A stretch of 64,000 nucleotides of DNA. Source: JAXGQD01 sp040766665. GTDB lineage: Bacteria > Bacillota > Clostridia > Saccharofermentanales > Fastidiosipilaceae. Shown in pieces: positions 43,369 to 52,152 of this stretch (its first letter is position 1; every line of letters starts with the position of its first letter). Below the pieces are notes generated by a model. It worked only from the letters and a program-made list of their open reading frames with translations, did not search any database and was not told the DNA's origin. The position numbers were made by a program, and so were the translations under genes. Where the stretch lies: assembly GCA_040766665.1 (NCBI GenBank), contig JAXGQD010000002.1:266956-330955 (forward strand), given 5' to 3'.

Positions 43369-44811
43369 CTACTTATAGGTTGAGGGCGAGAAAAGAATCA
43401 GCACCGGGTAGATCTCGAGTCGCCCCATCACCATGGACAGAGACATGATTAATTTAGCCGTTATGGGCAGATTCTGGTACGCGGGAGCCGGACCAAGCAG
43501 ATCCAAACCGTTACCAATGTTGTTGAGGGTGGCGATGACCGAACTGAAAGCGCCGCTGAAGCTCTGTGTGAATGGGCTTAAAACCATTAGCAAGAGGAAA
43601 AAGACGGCGAAGTAGGTAATGAAATAATAGATGATGTTACGTTGTGCTTTTTCGTCGAGGATTTTGCCCTCAAACTGCACCGGGACCGCACGATTCGGAT
43701 TAATCATGTGACGCACTTCCTGGCGTATCGTTTTGGCAAAAACCGCAACCCGCGCGATCTTAAAGCCGCTCGTCGTCGAGCCGGACATGGCTCCGCTGAA
43801 CATCAGAATCAGTAAAACGACATGGCAGACGATGGGCCAGGCATGAAAGTTTACGGTGGTATAAGCTGTGGTTGTGATGACCGAGCTGACAGTAAAAAAG
43901 ACATCGCGCAGCATGATGAGCAGATTGTCGTAGTGAGACCAGAGTTGTGTGGAAATGACGACGATAGCGCCGGCTACAATGGCCAGGTACCACTTCAGCT
44001 CCTCACTTTTGAAGACCTGGCGGATTTTGCCAATGGCAATCAAATAGAAAAAGTTGAAATTCATGCCAAAAATCAGCATGCCGACCGCCATCACCATCTG
44101 CACATAACTGCTGCTGTTTTGGGTAAGATGGGGGCCCGGAATGGCAAAACCCCCAGTTCCTGCAGCGCCGAAAGCCAAGAGAAAGGACTCAAACATGGGC
44201 ACGCCGCCTGCTGCCAAAAGAATCACCATGGTCGCCGTCATAATCAGATAAACAACATACAGCAAACGGATGGAGGAGCTGACGCGCGACTCGACTTTGC
44301 CCGAATAGGGACCGGGAAGTTCCGCCCTGAGAATATGGATGCCCTTCGAACCGAAATTCGGGATAAACTGCAGGACAAAAACCAGCATACCCATACCGCC
44401 GATCATCAGGGTAAAGCTGCGCCAAAAAAGCATGGCATGGGAAAGGCCGGAAGCATCACCCAGCACACTGGCACCGGTAGTTGTAAAACCGCTCGTCGAT
44501 TCAAAGAGCGCATCGATAAAAGAAGGCACTTGGCCACTGAGATAAAAAGGCAGGGCACCGAAGAGCGAAACGATAATCCAGATAACAGAGGCAAAAGCCA
44601 GCCCCTCCATGGCATGAAAATTCTGCTGCTCGGGTTTTTTGCCAGCTAAAAGCAAACCACAAAAGAAACAAAGTATGGCGGAGACCACAAATGCCAAAAG
44701 CGTGCGTAAGCCTTCTCCATAGATGAGGCCCACAATTAGGGCCGGAAACATCATCAAGGCTTCAAGGGAGAGTATTCTGCCCCAGAGGTAACGTAGCATC
44801 AGCCAATTCAT
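43369..44811 (-). CDS. trkH: Potassium uptake protein, TrkH/KtrB type
   Basis: A 480-residue membrane K+ channel subunit with four pore repeats. The selectivity-filter regions read STSGFTTTGAS, AAGTGGFAIPG, SSVITTTAYTT and ATLNNIGNG, and MFSGAMSGSTTSGFK is the intramembrane gating segment. The C-terminus MGRLEIYPVLILFSP is a family hallmark. It overlaps the end of trkA by four bases. Confidence 0.93.
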   Translation of the reverse strand: MNWLMLRYLWGRILSLEALMMFPALIVGLIYGEGLRTLLAFVVSAILCFFCGLLLAGKKPEQQNFHAMEGLAFASVIWIIVSLFGALPFYLSGQVPSFIDALFESTSGFTTTGASVLGDASGLSHAMLFWRSFTLMIGGMGMLVFVLQFIPNFGSKGIHILRAELPGPYSGKVESRVSSSIRLLYVVYLIMTATMVILLAAGGVPMFESFLLAFGAAGTGGFAIPGPHLTQNSSSYVQMVMAVGMLIFGMNFNFFYLIAIGKIRQVFKSEELKWYLAIVAGAIVVISTQLWSHYDNLLIMLRDVFFTVSSVITTTAYTTVNFHAWPIVCHVVLLILMFSGAMSGSTTSGFKIARVAVFAKTIRQEVRHMINPNRAVPVQFEGKILDEKAQRNIIYYFITYFAVFFLLLMVLSPFTQSFSGAFSSVIATLNNIGNGLDLLGPAPAYQNLPITAKLIMSLSMVMGRLEIYPVLILFSPSTYK

Positions 44812-46168
44812 GCCTCAGCCTCCAGGATGTCGTCAAGCGTCTGCACATTCTCCTGCATGCTGATCACAATCACACGATCACCTGCCAAAACCCGGTCATC
44901 ACCCGAGGGCACAATCACTTCATCCCCTCTCAGAATCAAACCCAGAAGGATTTTTTCCTTTACCTTTAGATCACGCAAGGGAATGTCCAAAATTCGCGCG
45001 TCTTTTTTGACCAGAAAAACCACCGCCTCAATCACGCCGTTGTCCAGGCGGTGATAGTCCTCGATTTCAGAGTCCAAGGTATTGTTGAGCGAACGCACAT
45101 AGCGAATGATACCGTTCGCCACTGAGAGTCGTGGCGTCACGATCATGTCGAGGCTTTCCGAGTCCAGTAGACCGACCAGGTTGATGCGACTTACCTTGGT
45201 CACGGTTTTACGCACGCCCAGCCGATGGGCGAAGAGGGAAAAGAGCAGGTTCTCCTCATCAATATTGGTCAGGGCAATGGACACATCGTAGCGGTCAAGC
45301 CGCTGCTCGATTAAAAATTCTTGGTCCGTGCCGTCTCCGATGATGATTTCCGCCTTGGGAAATTCTAAGGCCAAAGCCTGCGCTTGCATTTTGTCGCGTT
45401 CGATCAAACGCACCGCTATGCCTCGTTTTAATAAGGCGGGCAAAAGATAGCGCGCCGTAATCCCACCGCCGATGATAAAGGCAGAGCGAAAAGCTGGGCT
45501 GCTGTGCCCCGCCATGATGATGAAGTCGCTCAGGTCGGATTTTTTGCCAATAATATGCACGGCATCGCCGCCCCGCAACTGGTCCTGCGCCTTGGGAATG
45601 TGCGGTCCTTGATCTCTTTGCAAGGAACAAATCAGGATCTGGGGAATCAGCGAGCGCACGCGGTAAATCGGCACCCCGTCCAAATGGCTGCCTGCTTTGA
45701 TGCGCACCTTAATAATTTTCACCTGCTCTATCGAAAAGGGTTCGACGTAGTTAGCCGTGGGATAGTCAAATTCCTCGATGATCTCGCGCGCCGCTTCATA
45801 ATCGGAATTCATCATCATCGAGATACCGATGCGCTCCCAGCCGAAGTCCATGCCGCGGGTGTACTCGGGGTTGCGGATACGCGCCACGCAGTGCTTCGCC
45901 CCAAGGCGCGAGGCCACCACGCAGGCGACAATGTTAATCTCATCGTTGGGGGTCGCAGAGATAAAAAGATCACAGTCAGCGACACCGGCTTCCTTCTGGA
46001 CCTCCGGCACACGCCGTTACCGGTCACGGCTTTTAAATCCATTTTTTCGCTCATCGAAAAAACGATTTCCGGATTCTTATCAATTAAGGTCAGTGCATGG
46101 CCCTCCCGGATTAAATCCGTACAGAGCGATTCACCGACCTTACCCGATCCGACTAGAACGATATCCAT
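44808..46168 (-). CDS. trkA: Trk potassium uptake regulator TrkA, frameshifted as read
   Basis: A cytoplasmic NAD(H)-binding regulator of about 453 residues with two RCK modules. The first starts MDIVLVGSGKVGESL, the second AFIIGGGITARYLLPALL. The frame from 46168 reaches AVTGNGV and then loses homology. The correct sequence VPEVQKEAGVADCDLFISAT resumes in another frame, so a single-base indel lies near 46005-46015. The region upstream of 45800 encodes the rest of a normal TrkA. It controls the TrkH pore encoded next. Confidence 0.88.
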
Positions 46169-46217
46169 GCTTCACCCCACTGCCACAGCTCTTTGACGTG
46201 AAACGGGACCTAACTGC

Positions 46218-47099
46218 TTAGCCTTTGACACCTCCGCCTGTAACGCCCTGAATGATGCGCTCGGAAAGGAAAATGTAAAGGATAAAGGTAGGCAAAAAGA
46301 CTATCACAACGGATGCAAACATACCTGCCCAGTTACCCGTATATTTCATGGATGATATCATCGAATACAAGCCCACCGCAACCGGCCTGACATTATCAGA
46401 GCTGGCAAAAATCAGCGACATAAAGTACTCGTTCCAGATATTAATAAAGTTAAAAATACTGACCGTTACAATACCGGGTTGAGCTAGAGGCAGCATGATC
46501 TGCCAAAAGGTCTTGGTCGGTGAACAGCCATCCACAGCCGCTGCTTCTTCGAAGGAGCGTGAGAGGTTGGAAAAGAAGGTCAGTAAGAAAATGACTGTAT
46601 AAGGAATGTTGATGCCCACGTACAAGATGACCATGAGGATACGCACGGTGATATCTTGTTTCAGCAGACCGATTCCGGTGACAACACTAAATAAGGGCAG
46701 GATTAACATCGCAATAGGCACACCCATGGCTGCCACAAAACCGCTCTGAATCGTTTTATTGGCAAAAAATTTGAAACGCGATAGTACATAAGCCGCCGGT
46801 GCACAAATCAAGATCAGCAATGCTGTGCTCACTGACGCATAACCCAAAGAGTTGGCAAAAATAGTCGACACGTTTTGTGAATTCCATGCCGTGACGAAGT
46901 TCTCAAAGTGCAAGCCGGTCGGAAACTGCAGCGTTTTTCCGCTAAAAATATCCTTAGTCGTTGAAAAACTGGCGGCCAGCACCCAACCCAGTAGAACGAG
47001 GGTAAACAAAACCCAAAGGCTTAGAATGACATAACCCGGTAAGAGACGGACATCGTTACGCCAATTGAGACGACTGCGTTTTATCGTTTTTTCTTTCAT
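46218..47099 (-). CDS. CUT1 sugar ABC transporter permease (MalG type)
   Basis: A 293-residue permease with six hydrophobic segments. The EAA loop reads EEAAAVDGCSPTKTFWQIML followed by PLAQPG. The ATG at 47099 is preferred because GGGGG then sits seven bases upstream. It is the third gene of a binding-protein, MalF-type, MalG-type operon without ATPase. Confidence 0.9.
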   Translation of the reverse strand: MKEKTIKRSRLNWRNDVRLLPGYVILSLWVLFTLVLLGWVLAASFSTTKDIFSGKTLQFPTGLHFENFVTAWNSQNVSTIFANSLGYASVSTALLILICAPAAYVLSRFKFFANKTIQSGFVAAMGVPIAMLILPLFSVVTGIGLLKQDITVRILMVILYVGINIPYTVIFLLTFFSNLSRSFEEAAAVDGCSPTKTFWQIMLPLAQPGIVTVSIFNFINIWNEYFMSLIFASSDNVRPVAVGLYSMISSMKYTGNWAGMFASVVIVFLPTFILYIFLSERIIQGVTGGGVKG

Positions 47100-47110
47100 C
47101 GTCATGCCCC

Positions 47111-48016
47111 CTACATTTCCAAGTTTTCTTCTTTGAGCACGCGGTTGGTGATCATAAAGACAAGCACAACTACGATGGCCAAAATTACACCGATAGCCGC
47201 TCCGAGACCGGCATTTCGATCTGTCACCGTATTACCGGAACCAAAGGTCTGCATATATAAATAGACGAGCGGGGTGATGGTGGACTTATCTGCCGTTACT
47301 GTAGAAAAGAGTTGAGACCAAACAAAGAAACCCACACTCGTAATACTCCACATGGTGATGTTGGTGCGTAAAACACCGCGACACAGCGGCCAGGTAATAT
47401 GAAAGAACTGTCGGATTTGGCCGGCACCGTCAATTCTTGATGCTTCAAAATAATCCGCTGGAATTTTCTCAATGCCGCTGGAAAAAATGAGCATATGATA
47501 GCCCACCATACCAAAACAATAAGCAATAAGCATGGCGGTAAACTTGTAGTCCGGGCTGGTCCAGTTGATTTTAGCCAGCTCCGTGGCACCGATAGTTTCG
47601 AAAAAACTTTTGGCCAAACCAAAACGCGGATTATACACATATTGAATCCACATCGTAGCCAGAGCGACTGCACTAACGATATTGGGCATGTAGATGATGG
47701 CACGGTAGAGTTTTTTGCCACGAATACCGCTATTCAGAATCACGGCAAAAAGAAAGCCCAAGCTCATCACGATTAACCCACCGATGGCCCATATTTTAAA
47801 TAGATTAAAAAGTGCCGAACCAAATATCTGTGTACTTAAGAGCGTACTGTAGTTCGAAAAACCCACAAAGACCCAGTCTGAAACTGCGCCGGTCATATTT
47901 TCGACCTTAAAAAGGCTCATGACCAGAGTACGTAAAATCGGATAAATAAAAATGATACAGAAGATGATCACGGCGGGTGCCAGGAACATCACAATCATCG
48001 ACTTGCTTTTTTTCAA
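47111..48016 (-). CDS. CUT1 sugar ABC transporter permease (MalF type)
   Basis: A 301-residue permease with six hydrophobic segments and the EAA loop YFEASRIDGAGQIRQFFHIT followed by WPLCRG. It begins with TTG, eight bases after GGAGGG. It pairs with the MalG-type permease encoded next. Confidence 0.9.
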   Translation of the reverse strand: MKKSKSMIVMFLAPAVIIFCIIFIYPILRTLVMSLFKVENMTGAVSDWVFVGFSNYSTLLSTQIFGSALFNLFKIWAIGGLIVMSLGFLFAVILNSGIRGKKLYRAIIYMPNIVSAVALATMWIQYVYNPRFGLAKSFFETIGATELAKINWTSPDYKFTAMLIAYCFGMVGYHMLIFSSGIEKIPADYFEASRIDGAGQIRQFFHITWPLCRGVLRTNITMWSITSVGFFVWSQLFSTVTADKSTITPLVYLYMQTFGSGNTVTDRNAGLGAAIGVILAIVVVLVFMITNRVLKEENLEM

Positions 48017-48057
48017 TGCTTAACCCTCCCCAACGTGGATCCTAAGAGTAAAGAACA

Positions 48058-48083
48058 GGCGCCAGCGCCGCTGCGCTGACGCC
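48058..48083 (-). terminator. Intercistronic hairpin after the substrate-binding-protein gene
   Basis: GGCGCCAGCG (48058-48067) and CGCTGACGCC (48074-48083) pair with one mismatch between the binding-protein and permease genes. No T run follows. Probably a transcript stabiliser or attenuator. Confidence 0.65.
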
Positions 48084-48106
48084 CGTTCGTCAAAGCTTAT
48101 TGTGCT

Positions 48107-49446
48107 TTATTTGCCGGCTTCAACCATTTTTGCGATGAACTCGTCAGCGCCAAGGCTTCCGGTCAACAAGAGGATGAAGTTGTCTTTGATAGCGGGTGTC
48201 ACGTTGTTGTTGGATTCGACACCGACTGCCCAAGTGTAACGGGTGGTCAGGCTGTCCAATACAGGCTTCACTTCTGCCAGTTGTGCAGGCCATTCAGCAT
48301 TGCTGGTATCCGCAGGGATGCCCAGGGTGCCGTCAGCGAGCTTCTGGTCCCATTCGCCTTTGGTCAAGAAGGTGATGAGATCAAAGGCTTCTTTGGAGAC
48401 GGTGGATTTGTTATTGATAGCAAAGACTTGAGCACCGAAGTTCGAGGCTTCGACACCGTCGGTTCCGCCTTCGACTGCAGGATAGCTGAAGCAGCCCCAT
48501 CTGTAGTCATCACCGGTAATGCTGCGCACTTCATTAGGCAGCCAGGAGCCATTCAGGTACATGGCTACTTCGCCCAGAGCGAACTCACCGTTTTGGTTGC
48601 TGGGCCATGTAGCGCCCGCGTTGACGGAAACATAACCTTTGGCGACTAAATCAGCAAAATCAGCTGCGGTTTTCTTAGCGATGTCGCTTTCGCCCCAGGT
48701 GCCGTTATTGACTAAATCAACAACTGCCGCTTCCCCGCCGTAACGGCCCAGATGATAACCAATCAGTGCTGTCGCATAGGCATCGTCGACTGTCAGAGGT
48801 ACAAATCCCGCTGTTTTGATTTTTTCACAAGCGTCCAGAAACTCAGTCCAAGTTTTGGGAACTGCGGTCACACCGGCTTGGTCAAAGATTTCTTTGTTAT
48901 AGAAAACAGCGAAAACGTTGGGTTGATAAGGAATGGTCATGAGTTTGCCTTCACCGGCGGTGCGGCAGGCTTCAAGCAAAGCGGCGTTGGCTGTGGCTTC
49001 GTAGCCGTTGCCTGCTGCCAATTCTTCGAGATCCAATAAATAGGATTTGAAGGTTGAGTTGACGCGGTCGATGTCTTCGTCAAAAACATCAATCAAGGTG
49101 CCTGCATCGAGGGCGGGCTGTAAGCCTTCACGGATACCGGTACGGCCTTTAAATTCCACATTGACGGTCACGCCTGTTTCTGCACTAAACGCATCAATTG
49201 CTTCTTTAAGGACCTGGCCCTGAGGCTCGGTGGACTCCCACATAGACCAGTAAACGACGGTCTTGTCACCTGCAGGGGTCTCAGCAGCGCTTTCACCGGT
49301 GGCTGCTGTGGTTTCTGCTCTTTAGTGGTTTCGGCAGCAGCTGCAGTTGTCCCCGCGGCAGCTGTTGTTGCACCACCGCCACAAGCGGTAAGCGTCATAA
49401 TGCCTGCGAGCGTCGCAGCCAAAACCATGCTCAGTTTCTTCTTCAT
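48107..49446 (-). CDS. CUT1 sugar-binding lipoprotein, frameshifted in its linker
   Basis: A family 1 solute-binding protein of about 446 residues. The signal peptide MKKKLSMVLAATLAGIMTL ends with TAC, the anchor Cys being at about residue 22, followed by an Ala/Thr/Glu linker. In the linker near 49315 the frame changes: the expected ETTAATGESAAETPAGDKTV continues in another frame from the start. The mature domain VVYWSMWESTEPQ onward is intact. The ATG at 49446 lies six bases after AGGAGG. Because the indel falls in low-complexity DNA it could be strand slippage as well as a sequence error. Confidence 0.85.
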
Positions 49447-49641
49447 ATTCATCCTCCTCATGTAACTTACGTTCGGCTATTTGTCGTTATATCATGCATC
49501 GTTTTCACATTCTCTTAACAAATATACCGCTGATTACCCAACGATACCTAAATCATTGTGCTCTTTCAACGTCATTTTCCACAAAGAATAGAATTTTGAT
49601 AGATTTCGATAGATTATTAATATTTTTTGATTTATTGAGAA

Positions 49642-49929
49642 TCAGGTCGCAATATAACCCAAAGTATCTTGTGCAGAAAAGTGCTCGCCTTCAGCGATCA
49701 CCTGCTTGCTAAGCGTCCCTGCCTGCTCGGATAATACCTCAAAAATCTTCTTATCGATTTCCACTTCACAGATCAAGTCACCTTCCGCCAGTTCTTCGCC
49801 AACGGCTTTTTTCCAGAAAACGATTCCGGATTTATAGGTCGTTTCTAAAGGTCGCTTGCTACATTCACAGTCAGCGGAGGCTGCTTTTGCCAAGATAAAA
49901 GTAGGGAGTTTAATTGCTATTTCTTTCAT
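49642..49929 (-). CDS. Stand-alone lipoyl/biotinyl-domain protein
   Basis: A 95-residue protein consisting of one lipoyl-type beta-barrel domain. CEVEIDKKIFEVLSEQAG contains the DK hairpin of lipoyl domains, with Lys60 as likely lipoylation site. GEELAEGDLICEVE and the closing GEHFSAQDTLGYI complete the fold. CECSK near residue 21-25 adds two cysteines. The ATG at 49929, six bases after GAGGAGG, lies inside the end of the upstream DUF5714-like gene. It is not part of a dehydrogenase E2, so it may act as a free carrier. The lplA gene in this window could lipoylate it. Confidence 0.75.
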   Translation of the reverse strand: MKEIAIKLPTFILAKAASADCECSKRPLETTYKSGIVFWKKAVGEELAEGDLICEVEIDKKIFEVLSEQAGTLSKQVIAEGEHFSAQDTLGYIAT

Positions 49930-50545
49930 GGATAGCCTCCTCATGGAGTGCATCCTTGTAATAAGGACAAGCTTTCTTCAAACATTCATGATTGTCTTCA
50001 TGCTGATCACAGACAATCACATCCGGAATCGAAAATTGGATATTAATCGTTTCGGCAATAAGCGGTAAAACACTTTGTAGGGCCGTGTAACTGGTGCGCT
50101 TACAACAGCGCGGCCCGCCCATCTCAGAAATGTCCAGCAACGCTTTACCGGTTGCCTGATTGGCCCAAGCCCAGGGCTTACCTGCTGAATAGGGCGTTGC
50201 ATCCGTGATGACACTGAAAAATACACCCAAGCCGACCGCTGCGCCACAGGCTCCGTAAAAACCGCAGAAGCCGGGAAGAATGTTGCGCGCCCGCTTTTCC
50301 GCTTCAGCCAAATCAAGTTTCAGCACTTCTGCCGGATGAGCCTGCGCTTTTCTGACCACGGTCAGCAATAATGCCGGCAAAATATAATGGTGCACCGGAC
50401 AGTGCATCGGTAGCCCCTCCAAATGCAGCAACTGCGAGAGTAGGGCAAAAGGTTCACTGCTTTCTGCCCCTGCGAATTCCGCTAAACATGCCGCGCTCAC
50501 TTTGCCATAATAGGGTTCCCACATCTCGGGTGTTAAAGTCGTCAT
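49910..50545 (-). CDS. Cys-rich DUF5714-like protein
   Basis: A 211-residue soluble protein with nine cysteines. The motifs GLPMHCPVHHYILPALLLT (44-62), ILPGFCGFYGACGAAVG (89-105) and GGPRCCKRTSY (143-153), followed by Cys179, Cys188 and Cys193, match what I remember of the DUF5714 family. Such clustering suggests an iron-sulfur or other metal centre. The family has no established function. Its end overlaps the lipoyl-domain gene by 20 bases, which implies translational coupling. Confidence 0.65.
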   Translation of the reverse strand: MTTLTPEMWEPYYGKVSAACLAEFAGAESSEPFALLSQLLHLEGLPMHCPVHHYILPALLLTVVRKAQAHPAEVLKLDLAEAEKRARNILPGFCGFYGACGAAVGLGVFFSVITDATPYSAGKPWAWANQATGKALLDISEMGGPRCCKRTSYTALQSVLPLIAETINIQFSIPDVIVCDQHEDNHECLKKACPYYKDALHEEAIHERNSN

Positions 50546-50904
50546 AAGCCTTCCTCTTGCATAGGTTTACTAAATTATTATCCGTTTAGACATGCTCTAC
50601 TAGACCATATCTAGTCCTTGTATCTTACACATGCAGGCGAATGCTGTCTATGCTAGACAGCTTATGTTCATTAGACTTTTGGATATTTATGCAGGATCAT
50701 ATATCACTATCATAATGAGATGCTTGAATAGGTCTTAGGGAGTACAGCAAATTTGGGGCTTTGCCCATCCCAATGAGCGGCACGACAAAAATTGCGCTAA
50801 TCCAAATTGAAATTTTCGACCGCTTGGCTCAGCAAAAAAGCTACGGTATTTTTGGCAGCTGCCTCTACTTTCATGGATTTGGGAATGGTTTGCTTGGATC
50901 GGCG

Positions 50905-51168
50905 TTATCATCAGAAGGTGTTTTCAGCCCACTTTTTACAGGGATGTGGTTGAAAGCAGTTATAGACAGCTGACAAACAAGTCGAAAGGCTGTTTTCAGC
51001 CCACTTTTTACGGGAATGTGGTGCCCGCCACCACACAGCCGTCAAAAGTGCCACAAAATTGTGTGTTTGAGATGGGCAGAGACCCCAAAACCACTGAAAT
51101 GACCACATCCCCGAAAATTTTGTCCATTCTTCATTGCTTCTGTTAATACTTCCGCTGAACAAAACGGA
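50905..51168 (+). repeat. R2 repeat, copy C
   Basis: About 264 bp with two tandem subrepeats (GTTTTCAGCCCACTTTTTAC followed by GGGATGTGGTTGAAAGC in the first). The core runs from about 51013 to 51111, again 99 bp, ending ACCACATCCC (51102-51111). The left core arm has one change (GGGAATGTGG). R1 units follow directly. Confidence 0.85.
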
Positions 51169-51279
51169 GTCGCAGCCGATTAAGTAGCGCGACGGATTAG
51201 AATTCGAGCGGAGTCGCAACCGTCCAAGCAACGCGACGACACAGAATAAGCGGAGTCGCAACCGTCCAAACACAGCGAC
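51169..51279 (+). repeat. R1 palindromic repeats, three units
   Basis: 25-bp units at 51169-51193, 51213-51237 and 51255-51279, starting 44 and 42 bases apart, directly after R2 copy C. Each is preceded by GGA and the stem GTCGC/GCGAC is perfect in all three. Confidence 0.88.
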
Positions 51280-51288
51280 GTTTTAGGA

Positions 51289-51486
51289 CTACATTATTTA
51301 CGTTCATGCAAATCAAAAGGGCTATAAACATAAGTTTGGAGTGCTTTTTATCAGGATTTACTACACTATTTCCGATTTTTCAAAATCGTGTTTGTAAGTT
51401 CGTCAATAGTGTAGTAAAAAAACTTGAAATCTTCTGAAAAAACCTTTTCACAGCCATATCCAATTGCAAGAACGTAAATTATGCAG
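51289..51486. repeat. R3 long palindrome, copy 3
   Basis: A 198-bp imperfect inverted repeat. The left arm CTACATTATTTACGTTCATG matches the reverse complement of the right end (51466-51486) at 18 of 21 positions. A 54-bp inner palindrome at 51361-51414 (CTACACTATT...AATAGTGTAG) has the same centre. Confidence 0.8.
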
Positions 51487-51507
51487 TGAGAAGAAAGAGT
51501 GAGCGGA

Positions 51508-51609
51508 GTGGCAGCCGTCCAAGCACCGCCACGGATTTTGAAAGGAGTCGCAGCCAGCCATGTGGCGCGACGGATTTGAGCGGTGTCACAGCAAAGCAAG
51601 CAATGCGAC
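51508..51609 (+). repeat. R1 palindromic repeats, three units
   Basis: Units at 51508-51532, 51547-51571 and 51585-51609, 39 and 38 bases apart. The first has stem GTGGC/GCCAC: the third pair has changed on both sides and still pairs. The last has GTCAC/GCGAC with one mismatch. Confidence 0.85.
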
Positions 51610-51723
51610 AATATCCCAGTCTGTCCGTAGCCGCTTGAACTGTGACCAATGAGCGTCAGAAGTTGTAGAATAGACAAAGACTAACTACGCAATGACAGAC
51701 TGAATTGATAGAGAGGTACGGAG

Positions 51724-52092
51724 ATGGCGGAAAAAACTTGTAATGGAAAAGGCGGCCGCTGCGCTTGTGAAGGCGGCACGCTGACGCGCTTTGTGCAGCC
51801 GGTCATTTTACACATCTTGAGCCGTGGAACACAAACCGGCTACCAACTCATCAAAATGATGTCTGAATATGCGACCTTTGAGGGAGAATCCCCTGACACG
51901 ACCGGTATCTACCGTTACCTTAAGACACTGGAAAAGCGCGACATGATCGTGCAAATGGTAGCCGATGACGGTAGCACCGCCCCCTACGCCCTTACAGAAA
52001 ACGGTCAGAATTGTCTGGAAAATTGGCGCAAGACTTTAGTCCAGTATGAAAAATCATTATCTGAACTTAATGCACAGCTAAAAGAAGACTAA
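51724..52092 (+). CDS. PadR-family transcriptional regulator with Cys-rich N-terminus
   Basis: A 122-residue winged-helix protein. FVQPVILHILSRGTQTGYQL, GIYRYLKTLEKRDMI and YALTENG are PadR motifs. The N-terminus CNGKGGRCACEGG has three cysteines that could bind a metal or sense redox state. It is transcribed divergently from the DUF5714-like/lipoyl genes across the repeat island and is the closest regulator to them. AGAGG stands eight bases before the ATG. Confidence 0.82.
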   Translation: MAEKTCNGKGGRCACEGGTLTRFVQPVILHILSRGTQTGYQLIKMMSEYATFEGESPDTTGIYRYLKTLEKRDMIVQMVADDGSTAPYALTENGQNCLENWRKTLVQYEKSLSELNAQLKED

Positions 52093-52152
52093 ATCTAGAT
52101 TTAGCTGCTTAACTCAAGCAAGTTGGAAGATTGAGCAAGACCTAATCGGTGC

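Larger units (their letters stand above)
50546..51723. other. Gene-free repeat island between DUF5714-like and PadR genes
   Basis: About 1180 bases with no credible gene. 50546-50780 is AT-rich and must hold the promoter of the DUF5714-like operon. 50780-50880 has the AATCC/GGATT-type text seen at 10.0 and 37.1 kb. Then follow R2 copy C, three R1 units, R3 copy 3 and three more R1 units. 51610-51723 is the PadR gene leader. Confidence 0.7.

Noticed and set aside
43822..44649. A 275-codon plus-strand frame over trkH
   Set aside because: It is antisense to a clear TrkH gene, with His/Asp/Gly-rich composition typical of shadow frames.
51169..51609. CRISPR-like array of 25-bp repeats
   Set aside because: The gaps between units are only 13-19 bases and partly alike, units are degenerate and occur in twos or threes at many sites, and no cas genes are seen.
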